NCBI RefSeq assembly: GCF_900111815.1 | Contig: NZ_LT630004.1 | Span: 1 to 52,441 of the forward strand | DNA from: Bacillus massilinigeriensis | GTDB lineage: Bacteria > Bacillota > Bacilli > Bacillales > Cytobacillaceae | Direction: 5' to 3' | DNA: 52,441 nucleotides | Part shown: piece by piece, positions 40,956 through 49,255 of the stretch | Layout of the letters: every line of letters starts with the position of its first letter | Position numbering within the stretch: the stretch's first letter is position 1 | Position numbers and translations under genes: made by a program | The notes under the pieces: model-generated | What the model was told of the DNA's origin: nothing | The model's database searches: none | Seen by the model: the letters and a program-made list of their open reading frames with translations, nothing else

Positions 40956-42422
40956 ATGGAAAAGAATTATCGTGATGACAGCCTCATGCTTCACACCGAT
41001 CTTTATCAAATCAATATGCTTGAAACGTATTGGCGCGATGGCCTCCATAACCGGAGAGCAGTGTTCGAGCTTTTTTTCAGGAAGCTTCCTTTCGGCAACG
41101 GATTTGCCATCTTCGCTGGTCTTGAGCGGATTATCGATTATATCCGCCAATTCCGCTTTACCGAAGAAGATATCGCCTATTTGCGCGAGGAAGTTGGCTA
41201 CAGCGATGACTTTTTGTCGTATTTGAAAAATCTGCGCTTCACTGGAAAAATTGCTTCGATGCGCGAAGGAGAGGTCGTATTCGGCAGCGAGCCGCTCATC
41301 AGGGTGGATGCCGCGCTAGGCGAAGCGCAGCTGATTGAAACGGCGCTGTTGAATATTGTGAACTACCAGACGCTGATTGCAACAAAAGCATCGCGAATCA
41401 AGCATGTAGTCGGCGACGAAATAGCAATGGAATTCGGCACTCGCCGCGCCCAGGAAATGGACGCAGCCATCTGGGGGACACGTGCGGCCTATCTGGCGGG
41501 TTTTGACTCGACGAGCAACGTCAGGGCTGGAAAGCTATTCGGCATCCCTGTTGCCGGCACGCATGCCCACTCAATGGTACAGGCGTATCGCGACGAATAT
41601 ACGGCTTTCCGAAAATATGCCGAGACGCATCGCAACTGCGTCTTCCTTGTGGATACGTACGATACTTTGCGCTCGGGCGTCCCGAATGCCATCCGTGTGG
41701 CGAGGGAATTCGGCGACCGAATCAACTTCATCGGCATCCGGCTCGACAGCGGCGACCTTGCCTACCTGTCGAAGGAAGCGCGCAAAATGCTGGATGAAGC
41801 GGGATTCCCTGATGCAAAAATCGTTGCATCAAGCGATCTTGACGAGTATACGATCATGCATTTGAAATCCCAAGGTGCAAAGATTGATACATGGGGCGTC
41901 GGAACAAAGCTGATTACAGCCTACGACCAGGCTGCACTTGGTGCTGTCTATAAAATCGTCTCCATCGAAAATGATGCAGGAGAGATGGAAGACACGATAA
42001 AAATCAGCTCGAATCCGGAAAAAGTTACGACGCCGGGACTAAAGAAAGTATACCGAATCATCAGCAAAAAGCGCGGAAATGTGGAAGGCGACTACATCAC
42101 GCTTGAAGGGGAGAACCCAGCTGCTGAAAAAGTGCTGAAAATGTTCCATCCAACGCATACGTATATCAAAAAATACGTAAGCAATTTCGAGGCAAAAGAT
42201 TTGCACACCGATATTTTTGTCGATGGCAAACTTGTCTACAATCTGCCGACGCTGGAAGAAATCCGCAGCTACGCAAGAGCATCACTCGGACAATTCTGGG
42301 AAGAGTACAAGCGTTCCTTAAATCCAGAAGAATACCCTGTTGACCTAAGCCAAAAATGCTGGGACAACAAGATGCGAAACATCGAGGAAGTGCGTGCGAA
42401 GGTCGAAAGCATTAGTGAATAA
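40956..42422 (+). CDS. pncB: Nicotinate phosphoribosyltransferase
   Basis: PncB makes nicotinate mononucleotide from nicotinate and PRPP. The 488-residue protein shows the family landmarks LHTDLYQINMLETYW, AVFELFFRKLPFGNGFAIFAGL, EFGTRRAQEMDAAIWG, PVAGTHAHSMV with the conserved phosphorylatable His, and IGIRLDSGDLAYLSKEARKML. The start follows CGGAGGG. It pairs functionally with pncA. The following terminator carries the 14-nt word that recurs on the far side of the DUF5412 cassette. Confidence 0.95.
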   Translation: MEKNYRDDSLMLHTDLYQINMLETYWRDGLHNRRAVFELFFRKLPFGNGFAIFAGLERIIDYIRQFRFTEEDIAYLREEVGYSDDFLSYLKNLRFTGKIASMREGEVVFGSEPLIRVDAALGEAQLIETALLNIVNYQTLIATKASRIKHVVGDEIAMEFGTRRAQEMDAAIWGTRAAYLAGFDSTSNVRAGKLFGIPVAGTHAHSMVQAYRDEYTAFRKYAETHRNCVFLVDTYDTLRSGVPNAIRVAREFGDRINFIGIRLDSGDLAYLSKEARKMLDEAGFPDAKIVASSDLDEYTIMHLKSQGAKIDTWGVGTKLITAYDQAALGAVYKIVSIENDAGEMEDTIKISSNPEKVTTPGLKKVYRIISKKRGNVEGDYITLEGENPAAEKVLKMFHPTHTYIKKYVSNFEAKDLHTDIFVDGKLVYNLPTLEEIRSYARASLGQFWEEYKRSLNPEEYPVDLSQKCWDNKMRNIEEVRAKVESISE

Positions 42423-42426
42423 TGGG

Positions 42427-42456
42427 AGGGGCCGGGCTTTTGTCCGGCCTCTGTTA
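42427..42456 (+). terminator. Terminator of pncAB (lacks a full T-tract)
   Basis: GGCCGG (42430-42435) pairs with CCGGCC (42444-42449), but is followed by TCTGTTATTG rather than a T run. The word GTCCGGCCTCTGTT at 42442-42455 recurs exactly at 43430-43443, where it is followed by TTTT. Confidence 0.6.
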
Positions 42457-42461
42457 TTGAA

Positions 42462-42498
42462 ATAGAGCCAGGAGATTTAATCTCTGGCTCTATCCTTT
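42462..42498 (+). terminator. Strong hairpin with T-tract after pncB
   Basis: ATAGAGCCAGGAGAT pairs with ATCTCTGGCTCTAT (one bulge), followed by CCTTTTTTT. It overlaps the 3' end of the reverse-strand small gene. Confidence 0.8.
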
Positions 42499-42669
42499 TT
42501 TTACACGTAAAATATAAAATATTATTAAAAGGATACCTGCGATGATGAAGCACAAATAGCTTGCAGATTGTTTGTCTAGAACCTCAAAAGGAAAATCTAA
42601 CCCAGTCCAAAGAGTTGCAATGCCAGTAACACTGAATACAAGAAAAAAGAAAAATATTATTGATTTCAA
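42490..42669 (-). CDS. Small two-helix membrane protein, unrecognised
   Basis: Reading from TTG at 42669 gives 59 residues: KSIIFFFFLVFSVTGIATLW as a first hydrophobic helix, a short acidic loop (GLDFPFEVLDKQ), and YLCFIIAGILLIIFYIL as a second, ending RVKKG. AGGAGG lies at 42685-42680, ten bases before the start. A near ATG at 42678 is in another frame and stops early. The two helices with a positively charged end and a clear ribosome binding site argue for a real gene. It is divergent from the DUF5412 gene and lies in a cassette that may have been inserted between pncB and recQ. Family and function are unknown. Confidence 0.6.
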   Translation of the reverse strand: MKSIIFFFFLVFSVTGIATLWTGLDFPFEVLDKQSASYLCFIIAGILLIIFYILRVKKG

Positions 42670-42773
42670 AATCGCCCATCCTCCTTTTATAAAAGGATAT
42701 CACAAGTGGATATATCTGTTAAAATAAAGAGGGAGTCTTAAAAATTAAGAAATGAAGCTAGGGACGGAACCAT

Positions 42774-43184
42774 GTGAGCGAATATATAGATGCAAATGTT
42801 ACTAGCATGAAAAAGAAAGCAAAGAGAAATGTACTTGGATGTTTTTCGACTGTTGTACTATTATTTTTAGCTTTCATTGGATATGGAGTTTATTGGGCTT
42901 TTTATGATATGGAGCGATTGCCAACAGGGGAATATCTGACAGAAGAAACCTCACCAGATGGAAAATATACTTTAAAAGCTTACGTCACTAATGGCGGTGC
43001 CACAACCTCTTATTCCGTTCGTGGTGAGCTGGTTTTTAACGAAAAAAGTCATAAAACGAAAAATATTTATTGGAATTATAAAGAGGAAAGTGCGGAAATT
43101 TCTTGGAAACACAATGATACAGTAGTGATAAACGGAAAAATCTTAAATGTACCACATGACAAGTTTGATTTTAGACATCAGTAA
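42774..43184 (+). CDS. DUF5412 family membrane-anchored protein
   Basis: The 136-residue protein has a charged N-terminus, one hydrophobic segment (GCFSTVVLLFLAFIGYGVYW, about residues 22-41), and an outer domain with TSPDGKYTLKAYVTNGGATT, SVRGELVFN, KNIYWNYKEESAEISW and DTVVINGKILNVP. This pattern matches my recollection of the DUF5412 family found in Bacillus. Topology suggests a single-pass membrane protein with the domain outside. The start is GTG 42774 after AGGGACGG. Function is unknown. The small gene at 43208 follows 23 nt later and is probably co-transcribed. Confidence 0.75.
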   Translation: MSEYIDANVTSMKKKAKRNVLGCFSTVVLLFLAFIGYGVYWAFYDMERLPTGEYLTEETSPDGKYTLKAYVTNGGATTSYSVRGELVFNEKSHKTKNIYWNYKEESAEISWKHNDTVVINGKILNVPHDKFDFRHQ

Positions 43185-43207
43185 AAAGTGGAAAGGGGGC
43201 GAATTCA

Positions 43208-43393
43208 GTGGACAGAGACGGTCAAGTTAAAAAATCCAAGCAAATTAAGGCTCAAGCTTTTTATAGAACAATGCACCGACTGAATGGAGAAAATAAAGAT
43301 AGAAATGATCATAAAACAGGAGTAAGAATTGCCGGGGGAATCGTTTTTTTATGGTTTGTTGTTTTAATCCTAAATGCAATTTTTGATTTGTAG
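43208..43393 (+). CDS. Small single-pass membrane protein, unrecognised
   Basis: The 61-residue product has a basic, soluble N-terminal half (KKSKQIKAQAFYRTMHR) and a C-terminal hydrophobic helix (GGIVFLWFVVLILNAIF). The GTG start at 43208 is preceded by AAAGGGGG at good spacing. It follows the DUF5412 gene closely, so the two may work together in the membrane. I do not recognise the family. Confidence 0.6.
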   Translation: MDRDGQVKKSKQIKAQAFYRTMHRLNGENKDRNDHKTGVRIAGGIVFLWFVVLILNAIFDL

Positions 43394-43417
43394 GTCCGTT
43401 TATGAGTCCGATTTTAC

Positions 43418-43447
43418 CGGTCAGTCTACGTCCGGCCTCTGTTTTTT
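43418..43447 (+). terminator. Terminator-like end of the DUF5412 cassette
   Basis: CCGG pairs with CCGG around TCAGTCTACGT, then CCTCTGTTTTTT. It contains the second copy of GTCCGGCCTCTGTT (43430-43443). Confidence 0.5.
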
Positions 43448-43514
43448 CCTAGTGATTATGCTAAAATGAAGGAGCATTTCATCCGCTATTCTCATTATGA
43501 AAGGAGCTTCCGTC

Positions 43515-45647
43515 TTGTTGGAAAAAGCCAAAGAATTGTTGCGAACGTATTATGGTTATGACAACTTCCGCCCAGGGCAGGAGAAGGCGATCTCGTTTGC
43601 GCTATCCGGGCAAAACACGGTGGTCATCATGCCGACAGGCGGCGGTAAGTCCATCGTCTACCAGATTCCCGCACTACTCTTCAAAGGGACAACCCTAGTC
43701 ATCTCCCCATTGATTTCCTTGATGAAAGACCAAGTGGATACGCTGAACCAGCTTGGGATTTCTGCCGCTTATATCAATTCCTCGCTTTCAGCACAGGAAG
43801 CGGCAGAAACGCTTGAGGCTGCAGTCTACGGCGAATACAGGCTGCTCTATGTCGCGCCGGAAAGGCTGGAGTCGTTTGATTTCCGCGAAAAACTGCAATA
43901 TATGAGCATCCCGCTAATCGCTGTCGATGAAGCGCACTGTATTTCGCAGTGGGGCCACGATTTCCGGCCAAGCTATCTACATATCGCGCGCCTCATCCAG
44001 TCATTGCGGAACTCCCCAGTGGTACTCGCGCTTACTGCCACGGCAACTCCTGTCGTGCAGCAGGATATTTGCACCTCGCTTGGAATCGATCCTTCTCATG
44101 CCGTCATTACTGGCTTCGCACGGCAGAATTTATCTTTTTCCGTGGTGAAAGGCCAGGACAAGACACTCTATCTGAAAAATTATGTAAAAAAGAACAGCAG
44201 GGAAGCGGGCATCATTTACGCTGCGACAAGAAAGAATGTCGACCAGCTTTATGAGTGGCTGCAAAAGCAAGGAGTTGCCGCTGGAAGGTATCATGCTGGC
44301 ATGAATGATATGGAGCGGAACAGCGAGCAAGATAAATTCCTTCGCGATGAAGTTTCCGTCATGGTGGCGACATCGGCGTTCGGCATGGGAATCGATAAAT
44401 CGAACATCCGCTATGTCATCCACTTTCAGATGCCGAAAAACATGGAAAGCTATTATCAGGAAGCGGGCCGTGCGGGCAGGGACGGCATGGACAGCGAGGC
44501 TATCCTGCTCCATTCTTCACAGGATGTGCAAATCCAGCGCTTCCTTATTGATCAGTCGACGGAAGGAGAAAGGATTACGCAGGAGCTGGAAAAACTGCAA
44601 AGCATGGTCGATTACTGCCATACAGAGGATTGCCTGCAGCGCCATATCCTCCGCTATTTTGGGGAGGATGGCGGAGAGCCTTGCGGGCGTTGCGGAAACT
44701 GTACGGACAGCCGGGAGAGCATCGATGTCACAAAGGAAGCGCAAATGGTGCTAAGCTGCATCATCCGCATGGGCCAGAAATTCGGCAAGGCGATGACAGC
44801 GAGTGTTCTGACAGGCTCCCGCAGCAAGAAAGTTTTAGAGTTTGGCTTCGATAAGCTTTCCACCTACGGCATCATGCAGGATAAAAGCACAAAGGCTGTG
44901 AGCGATCTGATTGAATTTCTCATTTCGCAAAATTTAATCGGTGTGCAGCATGGCGCTTACCCAACAATATTTGTCTCCCCTGGCGGCAAGGATGTGCTGA
45001 CAGGCAAAGTGAAGGTGATGCGGAAAGAAGCAGTGAAGACGGCAACAATCGCGGCAGACGATCCGCTGTTTGAAGAGCTGCGCATCTTGAGGAAGTCTAT
45101 CGCTGATTCGGAAAAAGTGCCGCCGTTTGTTATTTTTTCCGATACGAGTTTGAAAGATATGGCAGCGCGGCTGCCTGTGGATGAGGCGGAATTTTTACAG
45201 GTAAGCGGTGTAGGTCAGCATAAGCTTGAAAAATACGGGAAGCCTTTTATGGAAGCGATCTCCGCTTTCATGGAAGCGCACCCTGAGCGAGAGCGGGTCG
45301 CGTCAGTCGCGGAAGCTGCCAAAAAGCCGCCGAAAAAGCCGCCGGGTGAGACGCGGATGGAAACGTACAGCATGCATAAGGAAGGTTTGAAGGTGGGGGA
45401 AATTGCTGAAAGGCGGGAGCTTTCACCGGCAACGATTGAGAACCATCTTGCGACCTGCATGCAGGAGGGAATGGAGTTGAATGATTCCTTATTGCTCCCA
45501 GAAGCGTACCGTCCTTTGATTGAAAAAGCCGTGGAAGAGGCTGGCCGCGATCGGCTGAAGCCAATCAAGGAGCTTTTGCCAGACGAAATCAGCTACTTCA
45601 TGATCAAAGTATATTTACGAAAAATAGGCAGCGGCTCTTCGTTGTGA
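43515..45647 (+). CDS. recQ: ATP-dependent DNA helicase RecQ
   Basis: RecQ is a 3'-5' superfamily 2 helicase of recombination and fork repair. From TTG 43515 the product is 710 residues. The helicase core has Walker A MPTGGGKS (about 39-46), DEAH at 138-141 in VDEAHCISQWGHDFRP, and motif VI YYQEAGRAGRDG. A zinc-binding region (CHTEDCLQRH...CGRCGNC) and the RQC winged helix follow. It then has an HRDC domain (PLFEELRILRKSIADSEKVPPFVIFSD) and a C-terminal helix-turn-helix extension (KEGLKVGEIAERRELSPATIENHL). AAGGAG lies 8 nt before TTG 43515; the upstream ATG 43497 has no such site. Confidence 0.95.
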   Translation: MLEKAKELLRTYYGYDNFRPGQEKAISFALSGQNTVVIMPTGGGKSIVYQIPALLFKGTTLVISPLISLMKDQVDTLNQLGISAAYINSSLSAQEAAETLEAAVYGEYRLLYVAPERLESFDFREKLQYMSIPLIAVDEAHCISQWGHDFRPSYLHIARLIQSLRNSPVVLALTATATPVVQQDICTSLGIDPSHAVITGFARQNLSFSVVKGQDKTLYLKNYVKKNSREAGIIYAATRKNVDQLYEWLQKQGVAAGRYHAGMNDMERNSEQDKFLRDEVSVMVATSAFGMGIDKSNIRYVIHFQMPKNMESYYQEAGRAGRDGMDSEAILLHSSQDVQIQRFLIDQSTEGERITQELEKLQSMVDYCHTEDCLQRHILRYFGEDGGEPCGRCGNCTDSRESIDVTKEAQMVLSCIIRMGQKFGKAMTASVLTGSRSKKVLEFGFDKLSTYGIMQDKSTKAVSDLIEFLISQNLIGVQHGAYPTIFVSPGGKDVLTGKVKVMRKEAVKTATIAADDPLFEELRILRKSIADSEKVPPFVIFSDTSLKDMAARLPVDEAEFLQVSGVGQHKLEKYGKPFMEAISAFMEAHPERERVASVAEAAKKPPKKPPGETRMETYSMHKEGLKVGEIAERRELSPATIENHLATCMQEGMELNDSLLLPEAYRPLIEKAVEEAGRDRLKPIKELLPDEISYFMIKVYLRKIGSGSSL

Positions 45648-45685
45648 TAAAATTCAGCTTAGTCTGAGTGTAAAGGAAGTATATA

Positions 45686-47068
45686 ATGGAAAAAATAATT
45701 CCCGTGAAAAAAAATGATTCAATAGAGACGATTTTTCAAGACTTGACCCATGACGGAGCCGGAGTGGCGAAAGTTGATGGATATCCAATATTCGTTCCGG
45801 GAGGCCTTCCGGGCGAAAAAGCAATCATCAAAGTGATCAAGGCAAACAAAGGCTATGGGTTTGGCCGCTTGATCGAAATCTTGGAGCGAAGCCCGTTCCG
45901 TGTTGAAATGAAGAAAGAAGATGCGCCAAGCTACGGCGGCTGCCAGCTGCACCATATGTCATACGAAGGCCAGCTGAAGTATAAGGAAAACCTTGTGCGC
46001 CAAGTGATGGCCCGCATCGGAAAGCTTTCTGACGTGCCGATTGAGCCTGTGATTGGCATGGGCAATCCATGGAATTATCGAAACAAGGCACAGGTGCCTG
46101 TTGGAGAGAAGGATGGAAAGCTTGTCGCAGGTTTTTTCAAGCCGCGCAGCCATGAAATCATCGACAGTGATGAGAGCGTCATTCAGCTGCCAGAAATTAA
46201 CGAGGCAGTTAAAGCAGTGAAGGAAATTTGCCGCGATCTTGGAGTCGTGCCTTATAACGAGGAGCGCCACACCGGCGAGCTCCGTCATATTATGGCCCGA
46301 TACGGAAAAGAAACCGGCGAGCTCTTGATTGTCCTTGTTACAAGGACGAAGGAGCTCCGCAAGCGCGGCGAACTCGTGGAGAGAATCGTTGCAGCGCTCC
46401 CGAAAGTGAAATCTATTGTCCAAAATATCAATAGCAAGAAAACGAATGTCATCCTTGGAGAGAAAACGAGGGTGCTGTGGGGAAGCGGCGAAATACACGA
46501 TTATATCGGTGATGTGAAATTTGCGATTTCACCTTTGAGCTTTTTCCAAGTGAACCCGGTGCAGACGAAAGTGCTGTACGATAAAGCGTTGGAATATGCC
46601 GATCTAACCGGTGAAGAGACTGTAATTGACGCCTATTGCGGCATCGGCACTATCTCCCTTTTCCTCGCGCAGAAGGCCAAGAAAGTGTACGGTGTCGAAA
46701 TCGTGCCAGAAGCAATCGATGACGCACAGCACAACGCCGAGCTTAACGACATCACCAACGCGGAGTTCGAAGCGGGCGAAGCAGAAGCTGTCATTCCTAA
46801 ATGGTACCAGGAAGGCATTCGCGCCGACGTACTTGTCGTCGACCCGCCGCGCAAAGGCTGTGACGAAGCTTTGCTCAAGACCATTCTAGAAATGAAGCCA
46901 AAGAAAGTCGTCTACGTCAGCTGCAACCCAGCCACCCTCGCCCGAGACCTGCGAATCCTCGAGGACGGCGGCTATAAAACAAAGCAAATCCAGCCAGTGG
47001 ACATGTTCCCGCATACGAGTCACGTGGAAGCAGTCGCTGAGATTGTGCTCGCATATGTAACCCAATAA
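45686..47068 (+). CDS. rlmD: 23S rRNA (uracil-C5)-methyltransferase RlmCD/RlmD type
   Basis: This SAM-dependent enzyme methylates uracils of 23S rRNA; in B. subtilis the homologue (YefA, RlmCD) modifies both U747 and U1939. The 460-residue protein has an N-terminal TRAM domain (about 1-65, [26 protein letters not shown]), a central domain and a C-terminal methyltransferase fold. That fold carries [16 protein letters not shown], the DPPRKGCDE motif and the catalytic Cys413 in [13 protein letters not shown]. The four-cysteine iron-sulfur motif of E. coli RlmD is not complete. ATG 45686 follows AAAGGAAG. Its 3' end borders the accessory region; such 3' ends are known integration hotspots for mobile elements in Firmicutes. 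Confidence 0.94.
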   Translation: MEKIIPVKKNDSIETIFQDLTHDGAGVAKVDGYPIFVPGGLPGEKAIIKVIKANKGYGFGRLIEILERSPFRVEMKKEDAPSYGGCQLHHMSYEGQLKYKENLVRQVMARIGKLSDVPIEPVIGMGNPWNYRNKAQVPVGEKDGKLVAGFFKPRSHEIIDSDESVIQLPEINEAVKAVKEICRDLGVVPYNEERHTGELRHIMARYGKETGELLIVLVTRTKELRKRGELVERIVAALPKVKSIVQNINSKKTNVILGEKTRVLWGSGEIHDYIGDVKFAISPLSFFQVNPVQTKVLYDKALEYADLTGEETVIDAYCGIGTISLFLAQKAKKVYGVEIVPEAIDDAQHNAELNDITNAEFEAGEAEAVIPKWYQEGIRADVLVVDPPRKGCDEALLKTILEMKPKKVVYVSCNPATLARDLRILEDGGYKTKQIQPVDMFPHTSHVEAVAEIVLAYVTQ

Positions 47069-47170
47069 TAAACCCTTGTGCGACATAACAAACCCATAGG
47101 ATAATGAATTTAAAGTTTTGATATGCCTGTGAAAAACGTGTGGACAACGGCAAGAAGAAAAGCAAGAAAG

Positions 47171-47202
47171 AAAGGGTGGGAACAGGAATCCCATCCTTTT
47201 TT
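47171..47202 (+). terminator. Terminator after rlmCD
   Basis: AAAGGGTGGGA (47171-47181) pairs with TCCCATCCTTT (47189-47199, one G-T pair), followed by TTTTTT. Confidence 0.85.
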
Positions 47203-47635
47203 GCCCGAATAAAAAAGCGAGAGAAAAGACAGGATAAACCTTACGGTTTCAACGTTTTATTAAAAGTGTGAGGGGTTCGTAAGAACCCTCCAATCCTGAT
47301 AAAGAGTGAGAAAAAGCAGGAGAAAAAGGTAGGAAGAAAAGCAAGAAAAAGCACGATATTATTTTAACAAATAATAAAGTTGTGGGAGAAAAAAGTGAGA
47401 AGAAAATTGGGAAAATGTGTGATTTGTGTAGGACTCTATTTTAAATGGTAGAATTTAGGTAACGTAGGAATGCGGGTTGAGAAGGTGTGGAGTAGCAATA
47501 CATTAATATTACTGAACATAGTTAGAACAGTTTCAAGAGAAACAGAAAAAAATAGAAATTCTTATGAGAAATGGGACAACTTCCTGTTTCTCTTCTTTTA
47601 GGTTTTAGGGGGAAAGGAAACCTATTGAAAATGTC
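47203..47635. other. AT- and purine-rich accessory stretch without a recognised gene
   Basis: No coding frame with a ribosome binding site was found. The stretch holds a hairpin GAGGGGTTC/GAACCCTC (about 47270-47288), a 15-nt word AAGAAAAGCAAGAAA shared with 47150-47170, and AAGAGAAACAG (47535-47545) perfectly complementary to CTGTTTCTCTT (47584-47594). Confidence 0.5.
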
Positions 47636-47786
47636 TTGAAATTAATGAATAGAAAGTTTATGATGAACTTGAAAAAATACAATTACTAAATATAGGGAAT
47701 GGAACAATATGATTAAATACAGTGGTATTGCTATAATTCCATATTGCATAAATTAACGCTCAGTCACTCGACTGGGCGTTTTTCAT
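47636..47786 (+). ncRNA. Candidate small transcript with promoter and terminator
   Basis: TTGAAA (47636-47641), 17 nt and TATGAT (47659-47664) make a good sigma-A promoter. About 110 nt downstream AACGCTCAGTC (47755-47765) pairs with GACTGGGCGTT (47770-47780, one G-T pair), followed by TTT. The transcript would contain either an untranslated RNA or a 15-codon peptide frame from ATG 47709 (MIKYSGIAIIPYCIN), whose ribosome binding site AGGGAATGGA is only moderate. I cannot tell an RNA from a peptide gene. Confidence 0.45.
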
Positions 47787-47826
47787 TTTGTTTGTTTCCA
47801 AACTCTATTTGAAAGGGGAAAAATGA

Positions 47827-47955
47827 ATGCTACTGAATAAAACAAAGCTGAAAGAATCAATGCTGAACCTTTCGATTGAGATGATTGGAGATTTGCTAAT
47901 GATAGCAATTTCTTTATTTGTCGGGTATTATACAAAAATTTTATTTCTAATGTAG
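47827..47955 (+). CDS. Very small hydrophobic protein, unrecognised
   Basis: The 42-residue frame starts at ATG 47827, eight bases after AAGGGG. It has a polar N-terminus (LLNKTKLKESMLNLSIEM) and a hydrophobic helix (LLMIAISLFVGYYTKILFLM). The size and membrane helix resemble type I toxins and other small membrane peptides, but no known family is recognised. It follows the terminator of the small transcript at 47636-47786. The same frame continues after the stop into the degraded sequence at 47992-48159, so this could instead be the start of a broken gene. Confidence 0.4.
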   Translation: MLLNKTKLKESMLNLSIEMIGDLLMIAISLFVGYYTKILFLM

Positions 47956-47991
47956 TTATGGTAAGTAAATAACCAATTTAAAGGGGGGCTT

Positions 47992-48159
47992 ATTACGGAT
48001 GAAATATTTGCTTTATCAATTGTCCGAGCCATCATTTGGTATAAATATAGATATGACATAGAGCAATAATTAAGACTCTATGAACCTCTAAATGTGGTTG
48101 GAGTGAGTTTCGTGGATGTTACAAACAGGACTGTTTATTACTTAATGGATGATGAATAA
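47992..48159 (+). pseudogene. Probable remnant of a small gene interrupted by in-frame TAA
   Basis: One frame reads ITDEIFALSIVRAIIWYKYR then YDIEQ, stops at TAA 48067-48069, and continues LRLYEPLNVVGVSFVDVTNR then TVYYLMDDE to TAA 48157-48159. Both halves look protein-like. AAGGGGGG (47981-47988) sits just upstream, but the frame has no standard start codon. An alternative ATG at 47999 gives only 19 residues. The protein is not recognised. Confidence 0.35.
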
Positions 48160-48180
48160 AGGAATAAGGGGGATTTAAAA

Positions 48181-48396
48181 ATGAGAAAGAAGTTTGAGCA
48201 GGAAAAGGATATTGATATAACCGAATTGGTAGAGGCTTTTTCACTTGATGATGAAATAGAACTGGACAATGACATTCGTGAATGGTTGCAGACTCCGTCA
48301 GTTCAATTAAAGGATTACGGATATGAACCTGACAGCGAACGGGAGTATTTTGCATTCCTTAATGAAATATCAGACTACCATCTGACGGAGAGGTGA
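48181..48396 (+). CDS. Small acidic protein, unrecognised
   Basis: The 71-residue protein is strongly acidic, with ITELVEAFSLDDEIELDNDI in the middle and a C-terminal YEPDSEREYFAFLNEISDYH. No membrane segment or known motif is seen. ATG 48181 follows AAGGGGG (48166-48172), a strong ribosome binding site. It is the first clear gene of a closely spaced group of small genes (48181-49486) in AT-rich DNA, consistent with phage or other mobile DNA. Confidence 0.65.
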   Translation: MRKKFEQEKDIDITELVEAFSLDDEIELDNDIREWLQTPSVQLKDYGYEPDSEREYFAFLNEISDYHLTER

Positions 48397-48432
48397 TGAC
48401 ATAACAACCATAAATAAAGGGGAGGTGACTTA

Positions 48433-48885
48433 GTGGAACAAGATTGGAAGGAAAAGTTTAGAGAAGAGCTTATTGAGGATATGAAAAAGGAAGCAAAGCA
48501 AGAGATAGCGGAGGAAATGGTGAGAGTTTTTGTTCAACTTGAAGAGGAAAAGTATAGTAATGAATGGATTTCTGAAAAGTATGGAGTTCCTATTTACAAA
48601 GTCGAACGATTCAGAGAAGACCATAAAAAGTGGGATTTTGCGAAAAAATTAGAGATAACGGTCGAACCTGCTTACGTTGAAGATGAACATCCTTCCCAGT
48701 GTTTACATGGTGAGATGTACGTAAAGAGGGGGAAAATGAATGGTACTGAAAATATGCTTTTATTTGGTTTATATGCGACAGGTTTAAAACGGTTCTTGGA
48801 GATTATTTCAGATGAAACTAAAGAAACCTTGCGAAAGATGTTAAATGAACAAAATATAGTTGTTGAGAGGGAGGATGAAGCGTGA
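48433..48885 (+). CDS. Unrecognised protein with HTH-like segment and a C-terminal domain shared with a neighbour
   Basis: The 150-residue product starts at GTG 48433 after GGGAGGTGA. The first 40 residues are highly charged and probably helical or coiled-coil (EQDWKEKFREELIEDMKKEA). Residues about 52-75 (SNEWISEKYGVPIYKVERFR) look like a homeodomain-type helix-turn-helix. The C-terminal part (NMLLFGLYATGLKRFLEIIS, then DETKETLRKMLNE) matches that of the gene ending at 49486 (NMLVLCLYNMGIREFISILP). The two therefore share a domain of about 40 residues. The last codons overlap the next gene. Function is unknown. Confidence 0.65.
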   Translation: MEQDWKEKFREELIEDMKKEAKQEIAEEMVRVFVQLEEEKYSNEWISEKYGVPIYKVERFREDHKKWDFAKKLEITVEPAYVEDEHPSQCLHGEMYVKRGKMNGTENMLLFGLYATGLKRFLEIISDETKETLRKMLNEQNIVVEREDEA

Positions 48886-49067
48886 ATTACTATCAAATGT
48901 TGGATAATGTACATGTTTTCATCCGTAATAGAGACCAAATCAATTTTTGGGAACAAGAGCTGTATAGAAAAATAGATTTTTCAGAAGCCTGTATAGATGT
49001 AAGTTTTCTTCTTAAAGAAGGGCTATGTCGTATTGTTAAAAGTGATGAAGAAAAAAATGAGGAATGA
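48882..49067 (+). CDS. Small unrecognised protein
   Basis: The 61-residue product starts at GTG 48882, overlapping the previous stop (GTGA), which suggests coupled translation. The sequence (MNYYQMLDNVHVFIRNRDQI, then NFWEQELYRKIDFSEACIDV) has no membrane segment and no motif I recognise. It ends with a very acidic tail. It overlaps the following zinc-ribbon frame by 11 bases. Confidence 0.6.
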   Translation: MNYYQMLDNVHVFIRNRDQINFWEQELYRKIDFSEACIDVSFLLKEGLCRIVKSDEEKNEE

Positions 49068-49209
49068 GCAAGAAGTACCAAAAGAATATTGCCCGTTTTG
49101 TGGCAAGAATTTGATAAGAGTCCTCTCGGAACAAGAACAAAAGAAATACAATCTAAGATATGTAAATGAAAAAATCGGTATTTCCAATTGGGATTCAGTA
49201 TTTGCTTGA
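49057..49209 (+). CDS. Very small zinc-ribbon-like protein
   Basis: A 50-residue frame from ATG 49057 reads MRNEQEVPKEYCPFCGKNLI, so it has a CPFCGKN knuckle near residues 12-18. It ends VNEKIGISNWDSVFA at TGA 49207-49209. Only one CxxC pair is present, so zinc binding would need a partner or a dimer. The ribosome binding site is weak (AGTGATG). It overlaps the end of the previous gene by 11 bases, as is common in phage gene clusters. Confidence 0.5.
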   Translation: MRNEQEVPKEYCPFCGKNLIRVLSEQEQKKYNLRYVNEKIGISNWDSVFA

Positions 49210-49255
49210 AAATGCCCATATTGTTCCAAAACATGGAGGAGGGAATGTTGACCTT

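Noticed and set aside
49166-49255. N-terminal extension of the 49256 gene from ATG 49166
   Set aside because: It overlaps the zinc-ribbon frame and lacks a ribosome binding site, while GGAGGAGGG precedes the later ATG.
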